Origin: Candidatus Omnitrophota bacterium
GTDB lineage: Bacteria > Omnitrophota > Gorgyraeia > 2-01-FULL-45-10
Assembly (NCBI GenBank): GCA_028716065.1
Contig: JAQUQN010000003.1
Location: 1 to 26,155 of the forward strand
Direction: 5' to 3'
DNA: 26,155 nt
In this document: positions 7,299 to 16,037 of the stretch, piece by piece
Numbering within the stretch: the first letter of the stretch is position 1
How the letters are laid out: each line of letters starts with the position of its first letter
Made by a program: the position numbers and the translations under genes
The notes under the pieces: generated by a model
What the model saw: only the letters and a program-made list of their open reading frames with translations
Told to the model about the DNA's origin: nothing
The model's database searches: none

Positions 7299-8555
7299 AT
7301 GCACGAGTTTGCGTTCAAGAATAACGAGCTTTACTGCGAGAGGATGAAGGTGGGCGACATAGCGAAGCGCGTGCCCACGCCTTTCTATCTCTATAGCTAC
7401 AAGACACTGATAGACCATTACAGAAAGATAAAAGCGGCTTTCAGGCCAGTAAATCCGTTGATATGCTTTTCCGTCAAGTCGAGCTCGAATATCGCGGTCT
7501 TGAGAGCCATGGTCAAGAACGGCGCAGGCCTCGATATCGTATCGGGCGGGGAGCTCTACCGCGCGCGGCTGGCGGGTGTCAACCCTAAAAGAGTAGTTTA
7601 CGCCGGTGTGGGAAAGAGGTGCGATGAGATAACGGAGGCGATCAAGTTCGGGATATTCTTCTTCAATGTCGAATCGGAGGAGGAACTGCAGGAGATACAA
7701 CGGGTCGCCAAGTCGCTCGGGAAGAAGGTCAACGTGGCGATAAGGATAAATCCGGACGTCATACCAAAAACGCATTCTTATATCGCTACCGGAAAGGGTG
7801 AGACAAAATTCGGGCTTGATTTTGAGACGGTCCATAAGATATTCAACTCGTCCTGGAGGTATCCGAACCTTAATCTCAACGGCCTTCACGTGCATGTAGG
7901 TTCGCAGATACTGGACGCTGCGCCTTTCCAGGCGGCAATCCATAAGATACTGGATTTTATAAAGAAATACCACATAGCCGTGGAATACTTCAATATAGGC
8001 GGCGGACTGGGAATAATGTATTCCATAGAACACCCGCAGACGGCCAGGAGTTTTGCCGAGAAGATCCTGCCTATGCTCAAGCGCTCGAAGCTTAAAATAA
8101 TACTGGAGCCGGGAAGGTTCATATCGGGCAATAGCGGAGTGCTAATCACGAGGGTCCTTTATAATAAGCTGACCCCGAGGAAAAAATTCGTGATAGTGGA
8201 CGGCGCGATGAACGACCTCATAAGGCCAAGCCTTTACGAGGCCTATCACAAGATAGTCCCGGTGGCCGTAGACGGGAACAGCTCCGAAACTTCCGAGAAG
8301 GTGGATATCGTCGGTCCCATATGCGAGAGCGGGGATTTCCTGGGGAAAGACCGCCTGCTTCCCCACATGGAAAGCGGGGCCTTGCTGGCAGTGATGGGGG
8401 CGGGGGCTTATGGCTTTACGATGTCGAGCAATTACAACTCCAGGCGCAGGGGCGCGGAGGTCATGGTGATAGGGAATAAGTTTTATGTCGTGCGGAAGAA
8501 AGAGACCTACAGGGACCTCGTGCGCGGCGAGTCGATACCGAGGATTTTAAAATAG
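7299..8555 (+). CDS. lysA: Diaminopimelate decarboxylase
   Basis: LysA decarboxylates meso-diaminopimelate to lysine, the final step. The 418-residue fold-type III PLP enzyme shows FSVKSSSN with PLP Lys60 (the usual form is YAVKAN), ASGGE-like DIVSGGELYRA, LHVHVGSQI, FNIGGGLG, LEPGRFI, and the C-terminal GPICESGDFLGKDR with the active-site Cys from the partner subunit. The start is ATG 7299 after GAAAGGA. It begins the lysine block after a structured leader region, so it may be the head of a transcription unit. Its stop shares one base with the dapF GTG start. Confidence 0.95.
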   Translation: MHEFAFKNNELYCERMKVGDIAKRVPTPFYLYSYKTLIDHYRKIKAAFRPVNPLICFSVKSSSNIAVLRAMVKNGAGLDIVSGGELYRARLAGVNPKRVVYAGVGKRCDEITEAIKFGIFFFNVESEEELQEIQRVAKSLGKKVNVAIRINPDVIPKTHSYIATGKGETKFGLDFETVHKIFNSSWRYPNLNLNGLHVHVGSQILDAAPFQAAIHKILDFIKKYHIAVEYFNIGGGLGIMYSIEHPQTARSFAEKILPMLKRSKLKIILEPGRFISGNSGVLITRVLYNKLTPRKKFVIVDGAMNDLIRPSLYEAYHKIVPVAVDGNSSETSEKVDIVGPICESGDFLGKDRLLPHMESGALLAVMGAGAYGFTMSSNYNSRRRGAEVMVIGNKFYVVRKKETYRDLVRGESIPRILK

Positions 8556-9367
8556 TGCCAAAGACGATCAAGTTCACAAAGGCTGTCGCGACCGGGAACG
8601 ATTTCGTTATCATAGATAACCGCTCATCCGTCCTGGCCGGCCGTTTAGGCGAATTTGCCAGGATGGCCTGTGACAGGAAGAGGTCTATCGGCGCCGACGG
8701 GCTTCTGCTCGTCGAGAAGTCTAAAAGGGCCGACTTCAGGATGCGGATATTCAATCCGGACGGTTCCGAGCCGGAGATGTGCGGTAACGGCTCGCGATGC
8801 ATGGCCCTATACGCTTATCGAAAGAAGATCGCACCGGCTGATATGCGCATCGATACATTGGCCGGGACCCTCAGGGCTCATGTAAAAAAAGATTCAGTCA
8901 AGGTAAGGCTTACAGATCCGAAAGATATAAAATGGAACCTCTGCCTGATGATAGACAAGTGCCCTTATAAGGTGAGTTTTGCGAATACGGGAGTTCCGCA
9001 CGTGATACATTTCGTAGATGACCTTGATAAGGTCGATGTAAAAGAGATCGGTTCGAGCATGAGATACCATGAGGAATTTTCTCCTGCCGGGACGAATGCG
9101 GATTTTGTAAAGGTCGCAAACAGCGCGACCATAAATATAAGGACTTATGAAAGAGGCGTCGAGGACGAGACGCTCGCTTGCGGCACTGGGGCGGTGGCAA
9201 GCGCCCTGATAGCGGCCGAATCGGAAAAGATGAAGTCGCCGGTGACGGTCCAGACCAGGGGCGGGGAGAAGTTGAGAGTTTACTTTGAGATGAAAGGCGG
9301 AAATTTTACGAACGTCTTTCTTGAGGGTAAGGCCAGCCTCGTTTATGAAGGGGTATTAAAAATTTAA
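8555..9367 (+). CDS. dapF: Diaminopimelate epimerase
   Basis: DapF interconverts LL- and meso-diaminopimelate with two Cys residues and no cofactor. The 270-residue length is normal. The start is GTG 8555 overlapping the lysA stop (TAGTG); the protein then reads MPKTIKFTKAVATGNDFVII, the correct family start. FNPDGSEPEMCGNGSRC holds the first catalytic Cys (76), and ERGVEDETLACGTGAVA holds the second (209). GTNADFVKV is also conserved. It supplies meso-DAP both for LysA and for peptidoglycan. Confidence 0.95.
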   Translation: MPKTIKFTKAVATGNDFVIIDNRSSVLAGRLGEFARMACDRKRSIGADGLLLVEKSKRADFRMRIFNPDGSEPEMCGNGSRCMALYAYRKKIAPADMRIDTLAGTLRAHVKKDSVKVRLTDPKDIKWNLCLMIDKCPYKVSFANTGVPHVIHFVDDLDKVDVKEIGSSMRYHEEFSPAGTNADFVKVANSATINIRTYERGVEDETLACGTGAVASALIAAESEKMKSPVTVQTRGGEKLRVYFEMKGGNFTNVFLEGKASLVYEGVLKI

Positions 9368-9377
9368 GGAGATGCTT

Positions 9378-10250
9378 ATGTTCAAAGGTTCGATGGTAGC
9401 TTTGGTCACGCCGTTCAAGGACGGCAAGATAGATGAGCCGGCCTTAAAGAAGCTGGTGGATTTTCATATAAAGAATGGTACCACCGCGCTCGTTCCCTGC
9501 GGTACCACCGGGGAATCGGCCACGCTCTCTTATGAGGAACATGATAAGGTCATAGAGCTCACCATACAGTTCGCCGCCGGCAGGGTCCCCGTCATAGCCG
9601 GAACCGGCTCTAACTCAACCGATGAGGCGATAGCGCTTACCAAGCATGCACAGAAGTCCGGCGCGAAGGGCTCTTTACAGGTCAGCCCTTACTACAACCG
9701 TCCCACCCAAAAAGGTCTATACCTGCATTTTAAGGCGATAGCGGAAGCGGTCGATATCCCATTGATCCTGTATAATATCGCGTCCAGAACCGGTGTCAAT
9801 ATAGAGCCCGAAACGTTCGCGAAGCTGGCCCAGATAAAGAATATAGTCGGAGTGAAAGAGGCCAGCGGTAGCCTGGAACAGATGTCCCGCATCAAGAAGC
9901 TCTGCCCGAAGGCTTTTCTGCTCATATCCGGGGATGATGCGTTGACCCTGCCTGTCCTCGCCATAGGCGGGGTAGGGATAATATCGGTCGTAGCCAATAT
10001 AATTCCGCATGATGTCTCAGAGATGTGCGGCGCTTTTGAAAAAGGCGATATAACAAAAGCCGAAGAGCTGCATTATAAGATGCTTCCTTTGATAAAAGCG
10101 ATGTTCATAGAGACGAACCCCATACCGGTGAAGACGGCGATGGGGCTCATGAAGATGTGCGAGCCGGACCTGAGGCTTCCGATGTGCGAGATGTTGCCGG
10201 AGAATAAAGAGAAGCTGGTCAAGGCGCTCAAGGATTATAAGCTTATATAA
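9378..10250 (+). CDS. dapA: 4-hydroxy-tetrahydrodipicolinate synthase
   Basis: DapA condenses pyruvate with aspartate semialdehyde, the first committed lysine step. AAGGAG at 9366-9371 fits ATG 9378 (6-base gap) better than the in-frame ATG 9372, so the product is 290 residues starting MFKGSMVALVTPF. Motifs are CGTTGESATLS (41-51), VSPYYNRPTQKG, Tyr132 in LYNIASRTGVN (many homologues have YNVP-RTG), and Schiff-base Lys160 in VGVKEASG. The gene lies 10 bases after dapF and 12 before dapB. Confidence 0.95.
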   Translation: MFKGSMVALVTPFKDGKIDEPALKKLVDFHIKNGTTALVPCGTTGESATLSYEEHDKVIELTIQFAAGRVPVIAGTGSNSTDEAIALTKHAQKSGAKGSLQVSPYYNRPTQKGLYLHFKAIAEAVDIPLILYNIASRTGVNIEPETFAKLAQIKNIVGVKEASGSLEQMSRIKKLCPKAFLLISGDDALTLPVLAIGGVGIISVVANIIPHDVSEMCGAFEKGDITKAEELHYKMLPLIKAMFIETNPIPVKTAMGLMKMCEPDLRLPMCEMLPENKEKLVKALKDYKLI

Positions 10251-10262
10251 CAGGAGTCTAGC

Positions 10263-10937
10263 ATGATAAAGATATGCGTGAGCGGTTCGAAGGGGAAGAT
10301 GGGCTCGAGGATAATAGAGCTCGCCAAGGACGATCCCGAGTTGGAAGTGGCGGGCCAGTTCGATGTCGGAGAAGATGCGGCGGAGAATATAAAGAGAGGC
10401 GATTGCCTCATCGAATTTACCGCTCCCAAGGCCACCCTGGAACACCTGGCTATATGCGAGGCGGAGAAGAAGGCGATCGTTATAGGTACTACCGGACTTT
10501 CCGAAGCCGAAAAAGGGAAGATCAAAGAAGCGTCGAAAAATATAGCCGTAGTATTTTCGCCCAACATGTCGATAGCGGTGAACCTGCTTTTCAGGCTTAT
10601 AGAGACCGCTTCGAAGGTCCTAGGGCCGGATTATGATGTCGGAATACTGGAAGCGCACCACGTGCACAAGAAGGACGCTCCCAGCGGGACCGCCAAGGAA
10701 CTTGCCAGGATCATAAAAGAGGCCAGGGCGAACGCGCACGTGCCGATAGAATCGGTGCGCGAGGACGAGATCGTCGGAGAGCATACGGTGACATTCGAAT
10801 CGCCCTATGATCTGTTGGAGATAACGCATAGCGCCAAGTCCCGCGATATCCTTGCGAAGGGCGCGCTCACGGCGGCGAAGTTTGTCGTCAAGAAGGCGAA
10901 CGGGCTTTTCAGTATGCAAGACGTCTTGGGAATTTAG
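10263..10937 (+). CDS. dapB: 4-hydroxy-tetrahydrodipicolinate reductase, short form
   Basis: DapB reduces the DapA product to tetrahydrodipicolinate with NAD(P)H. The protein is 224 residues, well under the roughly 270 of E. coli DapB and close to compact thermophile-type enzymes. The N-terminal nucleotide loop is VSGSKGKMGSR. IGTTGLS and FSPNMSIAVN follow, and the catalytic block is EAHHVHKKDAPSGTA with His132/His133 and Lys136. The central region between the nucleotide loop and IEFT is shortened. AGGAGTCTAGC precedes the ATG. The next gene, dapL, uses the product directly. Confidence 0.94.
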   Translation: MIKICVSGSKGKMGSRIIELAKDDPELEVAGQFDVGEDAAENIKRGDCLIEFTAPKATLEHLAICEAEKKAIVIGTTGLSEAEKGKIKEASKNIAVVFSPNMSIAVNLLFRLIETASKVLGPDYDVGILEAHHVHKKDAPSGTAKELARIIKEARANAHVPIESVREDEIVGEHTVTFESPYDLLEITHSAKSRDILAKGALTAAKFVVKKANGLFSMQDVLGI

Positions 10938-10961
10938 CCGAAAAATTCGAAGAGGAGTATC

Positions 10962-12131
10962 ATGACGAAGATCGAGAAGTCGGAGAGGTTGAAGAAGCTG
11001 CCGCCGTACCTGTTCGTGGAGATAGACAAGGCGAAGAAGAGGGCACGGGACGAGGGAAGGGACATCATCGACCTCGGCGTCGGGGATCCGGACATTCCCA
11101 CGCCAAGGTTCATAATAGATGCGATGAATAAGGCGATGAGGGACCCGAAGACCCACAGATATGCCCTTGACCAGGGCATGCCGGAATTTCGTCAGGCGGT
11201 GGCCGCGTGGTTCAAAAAACGTTTCAATGTCGTTCTCAATCCTGAAAACGAGATACAGCCTCTTATAGGATCAAAAGAGGGGATAGCCCACATACCGCTG
11301 GCATTCGTAAATCCAGGAGATGTGGTCCTGGTGCCGGATCCCTGTTACCCTCCTTACAGGTCAGGGACGATCTTTGCCGAGGGCGAAGTGCTTCAGATGC
11401 CCCTACTGGAAAAGAACCATTTTCTTCCGGACCTGAAAGCGATAAACCATAGCATTCTGCACAAGGCGAGAATGATGTTCCTCAACTATCCGAATAATCC
11501 TACCTCCGCGACATGTGACAAAAAATTCTTCAAGGATGTGGTCGAATTCGCCAGAAAACATAATATCATAGTGTGCCATGACGCAGCTTATTCGGAACTT
11601 GCCTTCGACGGCTTCAAACCTCCCAGCATATTTGAGGTCGAAGGAGCGAAGGACGTGGCCATAGAATTCCATTCCCTTTCAAAGACGTTCAACATGACCG
11701 GCTGGAGGATAGGTTTTGCCTGCGGCAGCCCGCAGCTTATCGAAGGCCTGGCAAAGATAAAGGCGAACATAGACTCAGGCGTCTTTTCGGCGATCCAGAT
11801 GGCCGCTATAGTCGCCATGGAAAAGTATGACTCTCATATAAGATCCCTGCTCAAAGTCTATGAAGAGAGAAGGGATGTATTGATCGAAGGCCTTAACGCT
11901 ATCGGCTGGAATGCGCAAAAACCAAAGGCCACCTTTTATGTCTGGACCAAGGTGCCGCATCGTTACACCTCCGCGACTTTTGCCCAGGCGCTGCTCGAAA
12001 AGGCCGATATCATAGCCACGCCGGGTAACGGTTTCGGTGCGCACGGCGAAGGATATATCAGAATGGCCCTTACCGTCGATAAGAGGCGTATTCGCGAGGC
12101 TGTCGACAGGATAAAGAAACGCTTGGCATGA
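10962..12131 (+). CDS. dapL: LL-diaminopimelate aminotransferase
   Basis: DapL converts tetrahydrodipicolinate to LL-diaminopimelate in one PLP-dependent step with glutamate, bypassing DapD/DapC/DapE. The 389-residue class I/II aminotransferase has IDLGVGDPDIPTP (36-48), HRYALDQGMPEFR, NYPNNPTSA with Asn179, CHDAAYSELAF with Asp207/Tyr210, and SLSKTFNMTGWRIG with PLP Lys241. Identity rests on strong resemblance to DapL and the position right after dapB. A broader aromatic/aspartate aminotransferase is less likely. GAGGAG precedes the start, and the stop overlaps folK (ATGA). Confidence 0.9.
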   Translation: MTKIEKSERLKKLPPYLFVEIDKAKKRARDEGRDIIDLGVGDPDIPTPRFIIDAMNKAMRDPKTHRYALDQGMPEFRQAVAAWFKKRFNVVLNPENEIQPLIGSKEGIAHIPLAFVNPGDVVLVPDPCYPPYRSGTIFAEGEVLQMPLLEKNHFLPDLKAINHSILHKARMMFLNYPNNPTSATCDKKFFKDVVEFARKHNIIVCHDAAYSELAFDGFKPPSIFEVEGAKDVAIEFHSLSKTFNMTGWRIGFACGSPQLIEGLAKIKANIDSGVFSAIQMAAIVAMEKYDSHIRSLLKVYEERRDVLIEGLNAIGWNAQKPKATFYVWTKVPHRYTSATFAQALLEKADIIATPGNGFGAHGEGYIRMALTVDKRRIREAVDRIKKRLA

Positions 12132-12535
12132 CGATCTGCTACATCGGTATCGGTTCGAACTTAGGGGATAGGCATAAGAATATTGGCAAGGCTATTCAAT
12201 CTCTCGGAAGCACTAAGGGTATAATACTCAAAAGAACTTCATCGATATACGAAACGGAACCTATGGGCGGGGTTCCTCAGGGTAAATTTTTAAATGGTGT
12301 TCTGGAGATCGAGACAGACATCAGGCCCAAAGAACTTCTGGGCGTGCTGAACGCCATCGAAGAGAGCTTAGGCCGGAAGAGAACCGTAAAAAATGGCCCG
12401 AGGACCATGGACCTCGATATACTCTATTACGGCGACGAGATAATAGCGGAAGACAACCTTGTGGTTCCGCACCCAAAGATAGAACAAAGGGAATTTGTCC
12501 TGAAGGGATTGAGAGAGTTAAAAAGGGCTGAATGA
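12128..12535 (+). CDS. folK: 2-amino-4-hydroxy-6-hydroxymethyldihydropteridine diphosphokinase
   Basis: HPPK transfers pyrophosphate from ATP to the pterin in folate synthesis. The 135-residue protein (shorter than the E. coli form) has IGIGSNLGDRHKNI at the N-terminus, SSIYETEPMGGVPQGKFLNGV, and GPRTMDLDILYYGD with the two metal-binding aspartates, then VPHPKIEQREFVL. It overlaps dapL and panC by ATGA at both ends, so the three genes should be translated together. No other folate gene is in the window. Confidence 0.94.
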   Translation: MTICYIGIGSNLGDRHKNIGKAIQSLGSTKGIILKRTSSIYETEPMGGVPQGKFLNGVLEIETDIRPKELLGVLNAIEESLGRKRTVKNGPRTMDLDILYYGDEIIAEDNLVVPHPKIEQREFVLKGLRELKRAE

Positions 12536-13377
12536 AGACGATAGATAAGATTTCCAGGATGTTGACTTTAATCAAAATATTGAAGAAGGAAGGAAAATCG
12601 GTTGGTTTCGTTCCTACCATGGGGTATCTCCACGAAGGCCACTTAAGCCTTACCAGACAGGCGAAAAAACATACGGACCTTGTAGTGATGAGCATCTTCG
12701 TGAACCCGATACAATTCGGAAAGAATGAAGATTACGACAAGTACCCGCGCGACTTCAAACGCGATGAAGAACTTGCCAGGAGCGCCGGTGTAGATATCAT
12801 ATTCTATCCTTCATCGGAAGAGATGTATCCGGAAGGATATGCCACATACGTCGAGGTCAAGGGCCTCACGGACAGCCTGTGCGGAGACTCACGGCCCGGC
12901 CATTTCAGGGGCGTAACTACGGTGGTATCCAAACTCTTCTGGATAGTTAAGCCCGATATAGCCTATTTCGGACAGAAGGATGCTCAGCAGGCCTATGTGA
13001 TAAGGAAGATGGCCCAGGACCTGAACATGGATGTGGATGTGAGAATACTGCCCACCGTGCGTGAAAAGGACGGGCTTGCGATGAGTTCGAGAAATACATA
13101 TCTTTCGGAAGGCGAAAGAAAGGACGCAGTCGTTTTGTATCAGGCGCTTAAAAGCGCAGAGGAGATGGTAAGGGGCGGTGAGACCGAAAGCAAGAAGATC
13201 ATCAAGGCAATTGAGGGCATAATAAAACCAAAGTCACGGATCAAGATAGATTACGTATCCATAGTCGATACGAAAAGGTTGAAACCGGTATCTAAAATTA
13301 CAGGAGAGGTCTTGATAGCGCTCGCCGTCTTTATAGGCAAGGCGCGGCTCATCGATAATATAATAATCGCTCCCTGA
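12532..13377 (+). CDS. panC: Pantothenate synthetase (pantoate-beta-alanine ligase)
   Basis: PanC joins pantoate and beta-alanine with ATP to give pantothenate, the coenzyme A precursor. The 281-residue length is normal. VGFVPTMGYLHEGHLSL contains the HxGH nucleotide motif (34-37). FVNPIQFGKNEDYDKYPR, CGDSRPGHFRGVTTVV, FGQKDAQQAYVI and MSSRNTYLS (KMSKS equivalent) are all clear. The beta-alanine substrate normally comes from aspartate. The start overlaps folK. Confidence 0.96.
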   Translation: MKTIDKISRMLTLIKILKKEGKSVGFVPTMGYLHEGHLSLTRQAKKHTDLVVMSIFVNPIQFGKNEDYDKYPRDFKRDEELARSAGVDIIFYPSSEEMYPEGYATYVEVKGLTDSLCGDSRPGHFRGVTTVVSKLFWIVKPDIAYFGQKDAQQAYVIRKMAQDLNMDVDVRILPTVREKDGLAMSSRNTYLSEGERKDAVVLYQALKSAEEMVRGGETESKKIIKAIEGIIKPKSRIKIDYVSIVDTKRLKPVSKITGEVLIALAVFIGKARLIDNIIIAP

Positions 13378-13418
13378 TAAACAGGCTGTTTGGTAAAAGC
13401 CGGATAAGAGGCATGAGG

Positions 13419-14390
13419 ATGGTATCGAACGAAAAGAAAGACGCAAAATATAACGAACTTCTGAAGAAGAAGATAGCCAAGCTCAAAAAGAAGCGTAATG
13501 CCGTCATAATCGTGCACAATTACCAGCGCGATGAGATACAGGAGATAGCGGATATCAGCGGCGACTCGCTCGCGCTTTCACAAGCCGCTGTCAGGACCGA
13601 CGCGGAAGTGATAGTCTTCTGCGGGGTCCAATTCATGGCCGAGAGCGCGTCCATACTCAATCCTGATAAAAAGGTATTGCTTCCCGTGACTGAAGCCGGC
13701 TGCCCTTTAGCCGACATGATAACCCCCGAAAAATTGCGCGCCAAGAAGAGACAGCATCCGCAGGCCGCCGTGGTATGTTATGTGAATTCGAGCGCCGAGG
13801 TCAAGGCGGAGAGCGACATAGCGTGCACATCGAGTAATGCCGTCGAAGTAGTGAGATCGCTGAAGGAGAAACAGGTAATATTCGTTCCGGACAAGAACCT
13901 CGGCAGGTACGTCCAGAAGCAGGTCCCGGAAAAGGAGATTATACTATGGGAAGGATTCTGCCCTACCCATATACGCGTGCAGGAAGAGGATATCAAAAAG
14001 GCGAAGCTCGCGCACCCCAAAGCGGAAGTGATCGCGCACCCGGAATGCAACCCAGAAGTACTGGCCCTGTCGGATCATATATGCTCTACGGGCGGAATGT
14101 TCAAATATGTCAAGAATTCGAATTCGAACGAGTTCATAATATCGACCGAGAATGGAATGCTCTATAAACTGCGTAAAGATAACCCTGGCAAGGAATTCTA
14201 CCTTCCGACGCCTCATCTGGTCTGCGCCAACATGAAGCTCATAACGCTCGGGTGGGTCGCGCATAGCCTTGAAGAGATGGTTTATGAGATAAAGGTTTCC
14301 GGCGAGATAAGGGATAAGGCCAAGAAGACGCTCGAAAGGATGCTCTCGGTGACCGGCGAAAAATCCGGGACCACGATATCGGGATATTAG
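13419..14390 (+). CDS. nadA: Quinolinate synthase
   Basis: NadA condenses iminoaspartate with dihydroxyacetone phosphate to quinolinate using an oxygen-sensitive 4Fe-4S cluster. I prefer ATG 13419, because AAGAGG (13406-13411) is 7 bases away; ATG 13413 is only one base from it. The product is 323 residues. IVHNYQRDEIQEIADISGDS is the family start. The cluster ligands are Cys95 (TEAGCPLADM), Cys181 (EGFCPTH) and Cys269 (LVCANMKLITL), with spacing like characterised enzymes. VNSSAEVKA, FVPDKNLG, HPECNPEV and STGGM are also present. It pairs with nadX immediately downstream. Confidence 0.95.
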   Translation: MVSNEKKDAKYNELLKKKIAKLKKKRNAVIIVHNYQRDEIQEIADISGDSLALSQAAVRTDAEVIVFCGVQFMAESASILNPDKKVLLPVTEAGCPLADMITPEKLRAKKRQHPQAAVVCYVNSSAEVKAESDIACTSSNAVEVVRSLKEKQVIFVPDKNLGRYVQKQVPEKEIILWEGFCPTHIRVQEEDIKKAKLAHPKAEVIAHPECNPEVLALSDHICSTGGMFKYVKNSNSNEFIISTENGMLYKLRKDNPGKEFYLPTPHLVCANMKLITLGWVAHSLEEMVYEIKVSGEIRDKAKKTLERMLSVTGEKSGTTISGY

Positions 14391-14395
14391 ATAAG

Positions 14396-14430
14396 TTCAA
14401 AAATCAAAATGCAAAAATTAAAATTGATAA
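14396..14430. repeat. AAAAATCAAAAT-type low-complexity run at the nadX start
   Basis: The junction reads TTCAAAAATCAAAATGC then AAAAATTAAAATTG, a slipped near-repeat of AAAAAT-AAAAT units. It spans the last intergenic bases and the first codons of nadX. No Shine-Dalgarno can be seen here. It resembles simple intergenic repeats, and the first residues of NadX may derive from it. Confidence 0.45.
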
Positions 14431-15224
14431 AAGTCGGAATAATAGGATGCGGTACGATAGGCAGCCAGATCGCAAAGGCGTGTCAGGATAAGCTGAACGA
14501 TAAGTTCGAGCTCGTGGCTATCTGCGACATCGACGAAGATAAGGCGCGGAATTTGAAAAACTTGCTCGATAAAAAAGTATCTATTTTGAGAACCGAGGAC
14601 CTCATAAAAAAGGTAGACCTCGTGGTGGAGGCAGCCAGCGCAAAGGCCTCATCCGAAATAATAGAAAGATGCATAAAGATGAGGAGGGATGTATTCATCA
14701 TGAGCATCGGCGGGCTTCTGGGTAAAGAGAGTCTCTTGCGCTCGGTCTCAAAAAGCAGGGTCTATCTGCCGAGCGGGGCTTTATGTGGCCTGGACGGACT
14801 GAAGTCCGCCTCGACAGGAAAGATCAGTTCTGTCACGTTGACTACGCGTAAGCCGCCGAAAGGCCTGGCAGGCGCGCCTTATTTAATGGAAAAGGGTTTA
14901 GAGTTATCAAAGATCGACAAGGAGACTGTAATTTTCGATGGAACGGCAGAAGGGGCCGTGAAGGGCTTTCCACAGAATGTGAATGTAGCGGCTATCCTTA
15001 GCCTTGCCGGAATAGGCGCCGAGAGGACACGCGTGCGGATCGTGACGTCTCCGGATTATACAAAGAACGTGCATGAAGTCGAGATCTCCGGCGATTTCGG
15101 GCGTATCATGACAAAGACGGAGAACGTGCCGTCCACGGCCAATCCTAAAACGAGCCAGATGGCAATATTCTCGGCGATAGCGACGTTGAAAGAAATAGCG
15201 GATAGCGTAAAGATAGGAACATAA
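14409..15224 (+). CDS. nadX: L-aspartate dehydrogenase
   Basis: NadX oxidises aspartate to iminoaspartate with NAD(P)+ and feeds NadA, replacing the FAD oxidase NadB. The 271-residue protein begins (after a short MQKLKLI lead) with VGIIGCGTIGSQIAKA, a Rossmann dinucleotide loop. SGALCGLDGLKSAS, TTRKPPKGL, FPQNVNVAAILSLAGIG and KNVHEVEISGDFG are conserved in this family. The ATG has no visible Shine-Dalgarno and lies in an A-rich repeat, so the exact start is uncertain; a TTG at 14424 is the alternative. Its stop shares one base with the next start (TAATG). Confidence 0.9.
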   Translation: MQKLKLIKVGIIGCGTIGSQIAKACQDKLNDKFELVAICDIDEDKARNLKNLLDKKVSILRTEDLIKKVDLVVEAASAKASSEIIERCIKMRRDVFIMSIGGLLGKESLLRSVSKSRVYLPSGALCGLDGLKSASTGKISSVTLTTRKPPKGLAGAPYLMEKGLELSKIDKETVIFDGTAEGAVKGFPQNVNVAAILSLAGIGAERTRVRIVTSPDYTKNVHEVEISGDFGRIMTKTENVPSTANPKTSQMAIFSAIATLKEIADSVKIGT

Positions 15225-16006
15225 TGAGACTGCCAACGAAGACAGGGAACTACATATCGACCAGGATCGGAAGGGCCATAGCCGATTACAGTCTCATAGA
15301 GGACAAGGACAGGATACTCGTAGCCGTTTCCGGAGGCAAGGACAGTATGAGTTTGCTGAAACTGCTGAATGAGAGACGAAGATGGGCACCGATAGATTAT
15401 GAACTGATAGCGGTCCATGTCGAGAGCGATTACGAGTGCGCCAGATGCGTTGATACGAAAAGGCTCAAGAAGTTTTTCGCGCGCAACAAGATCGAATACC
15501 ATTTCGAGAAAGTGCGGTTGCTCGACGGAGAACGGAAAGACGTCTCCTGTTTCTGGTGTTCGTGGAACAGGCGCAAGGCCCTCTTCACTCTTGCCGACAG
15601 GCTAGGTTGCACCAAGGTCGCTCTCGGCCACCACAAGGACGATATTATAGAAACGCTTCTCTTGAACATGTTCTATCACGGCGAATTTTCGGCGATGAAT
15701 CCGAGACAGGAGCTCTTTGGAGGAAAGATAGTGATAATAAGGCCGCTCTGTTATGTCGAGGAATCGGCCCTTAAGAAATTCGCCAGGGAATCAAAATTTC
15801 CAGCCCAGTTATCAACATGCCCGCATTCGGATAAATCGAAGAGAAGTATGATGAAGCGGTTCATTTCCGCCGTCGAAAAGGACTGCGACTACGTAAAGAT
15901 GAACATTTTCAACAGCATCGCCAGAGTGAATCGCGAGTATATACAGATAGGGGCAGTAGAAAAAAATAGCGACGAGAAACTTGACAGATGCGTCTTAACG
16001 GTTTAA
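15224..16006 (+). CDS. TtcA-like PP-loop tRNA thiolation protein
   Basis: This is an adenylating PP-loop ATPase of the TtcA/TilS superfamily. SGGKDS (36-41) is the ATP loop, and GHHKDDIIETLLLNM (about 135-149) is the TtcA-type second block. Cys109/Cys112 (CFWCSWNRRKALF) and Cys199 (LSTCPHS) match the three Fe-S ligands of TtcA, which makes 2-thiocytidine at tRNA position 32. An extra CxxC (Cys72/Cys75, ECARCVD) lies where E. coli TtcA, as I remember it, has none. The 260-residue length is slightly short. Fe-S pairs suggest thiolation rather than TilS lysidine formation, although the very frequent ATA codons here would need TilS somewhere. It overlaps nadX by one base. Confidence 0.8.
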   Translation: MRLPTKTGNYISTRIGRAIADYSLIEDKDRILVAVSGGKDSMSLLKLLNERRRWAPIDYELIAVHVESDYECARCVDTKRLKKFFARNKIEYHFEKVRLLDGERKDVSCFWCSWNRRKALFTLADRLGCTKVALGHHKDDIIETLLLNMFYHGEFSAMNPRQELFGGKIVIIRPLCYVEESALKKFARESKFPAQLSTCPHSDKSKRSMMKRFISAVEKDCDYVKMNIFNSIARVNREYIQIGAVEKNSDEKLDRCVLTV

Positions 16007-16020
16007 AATAAATACATTCG

Positions 16021-16031
16021 AAAGGAGGTGA
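16021..16031 (+). promoter_or_regulatory. Near-perfect Shine-Dalgarno
   Basis: AAAGGAGGTGA lies 6 bases before ATG 16038 and is complementary to almost the whole 3' end of 16S rRNA. It is the strongest ribosome site in the window and predicts high translation of the small basic protein. Confidence 0.85.
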
Positions 16032-16037
16032 CTTGAA

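Noticed and set aside
7209..8033. Long minus-strand frame of 274 codons opposite lysA
   Set aside because: It lies antisense to a clear LysA and shows no family motif; long shadow frames are expected in this codon usage.
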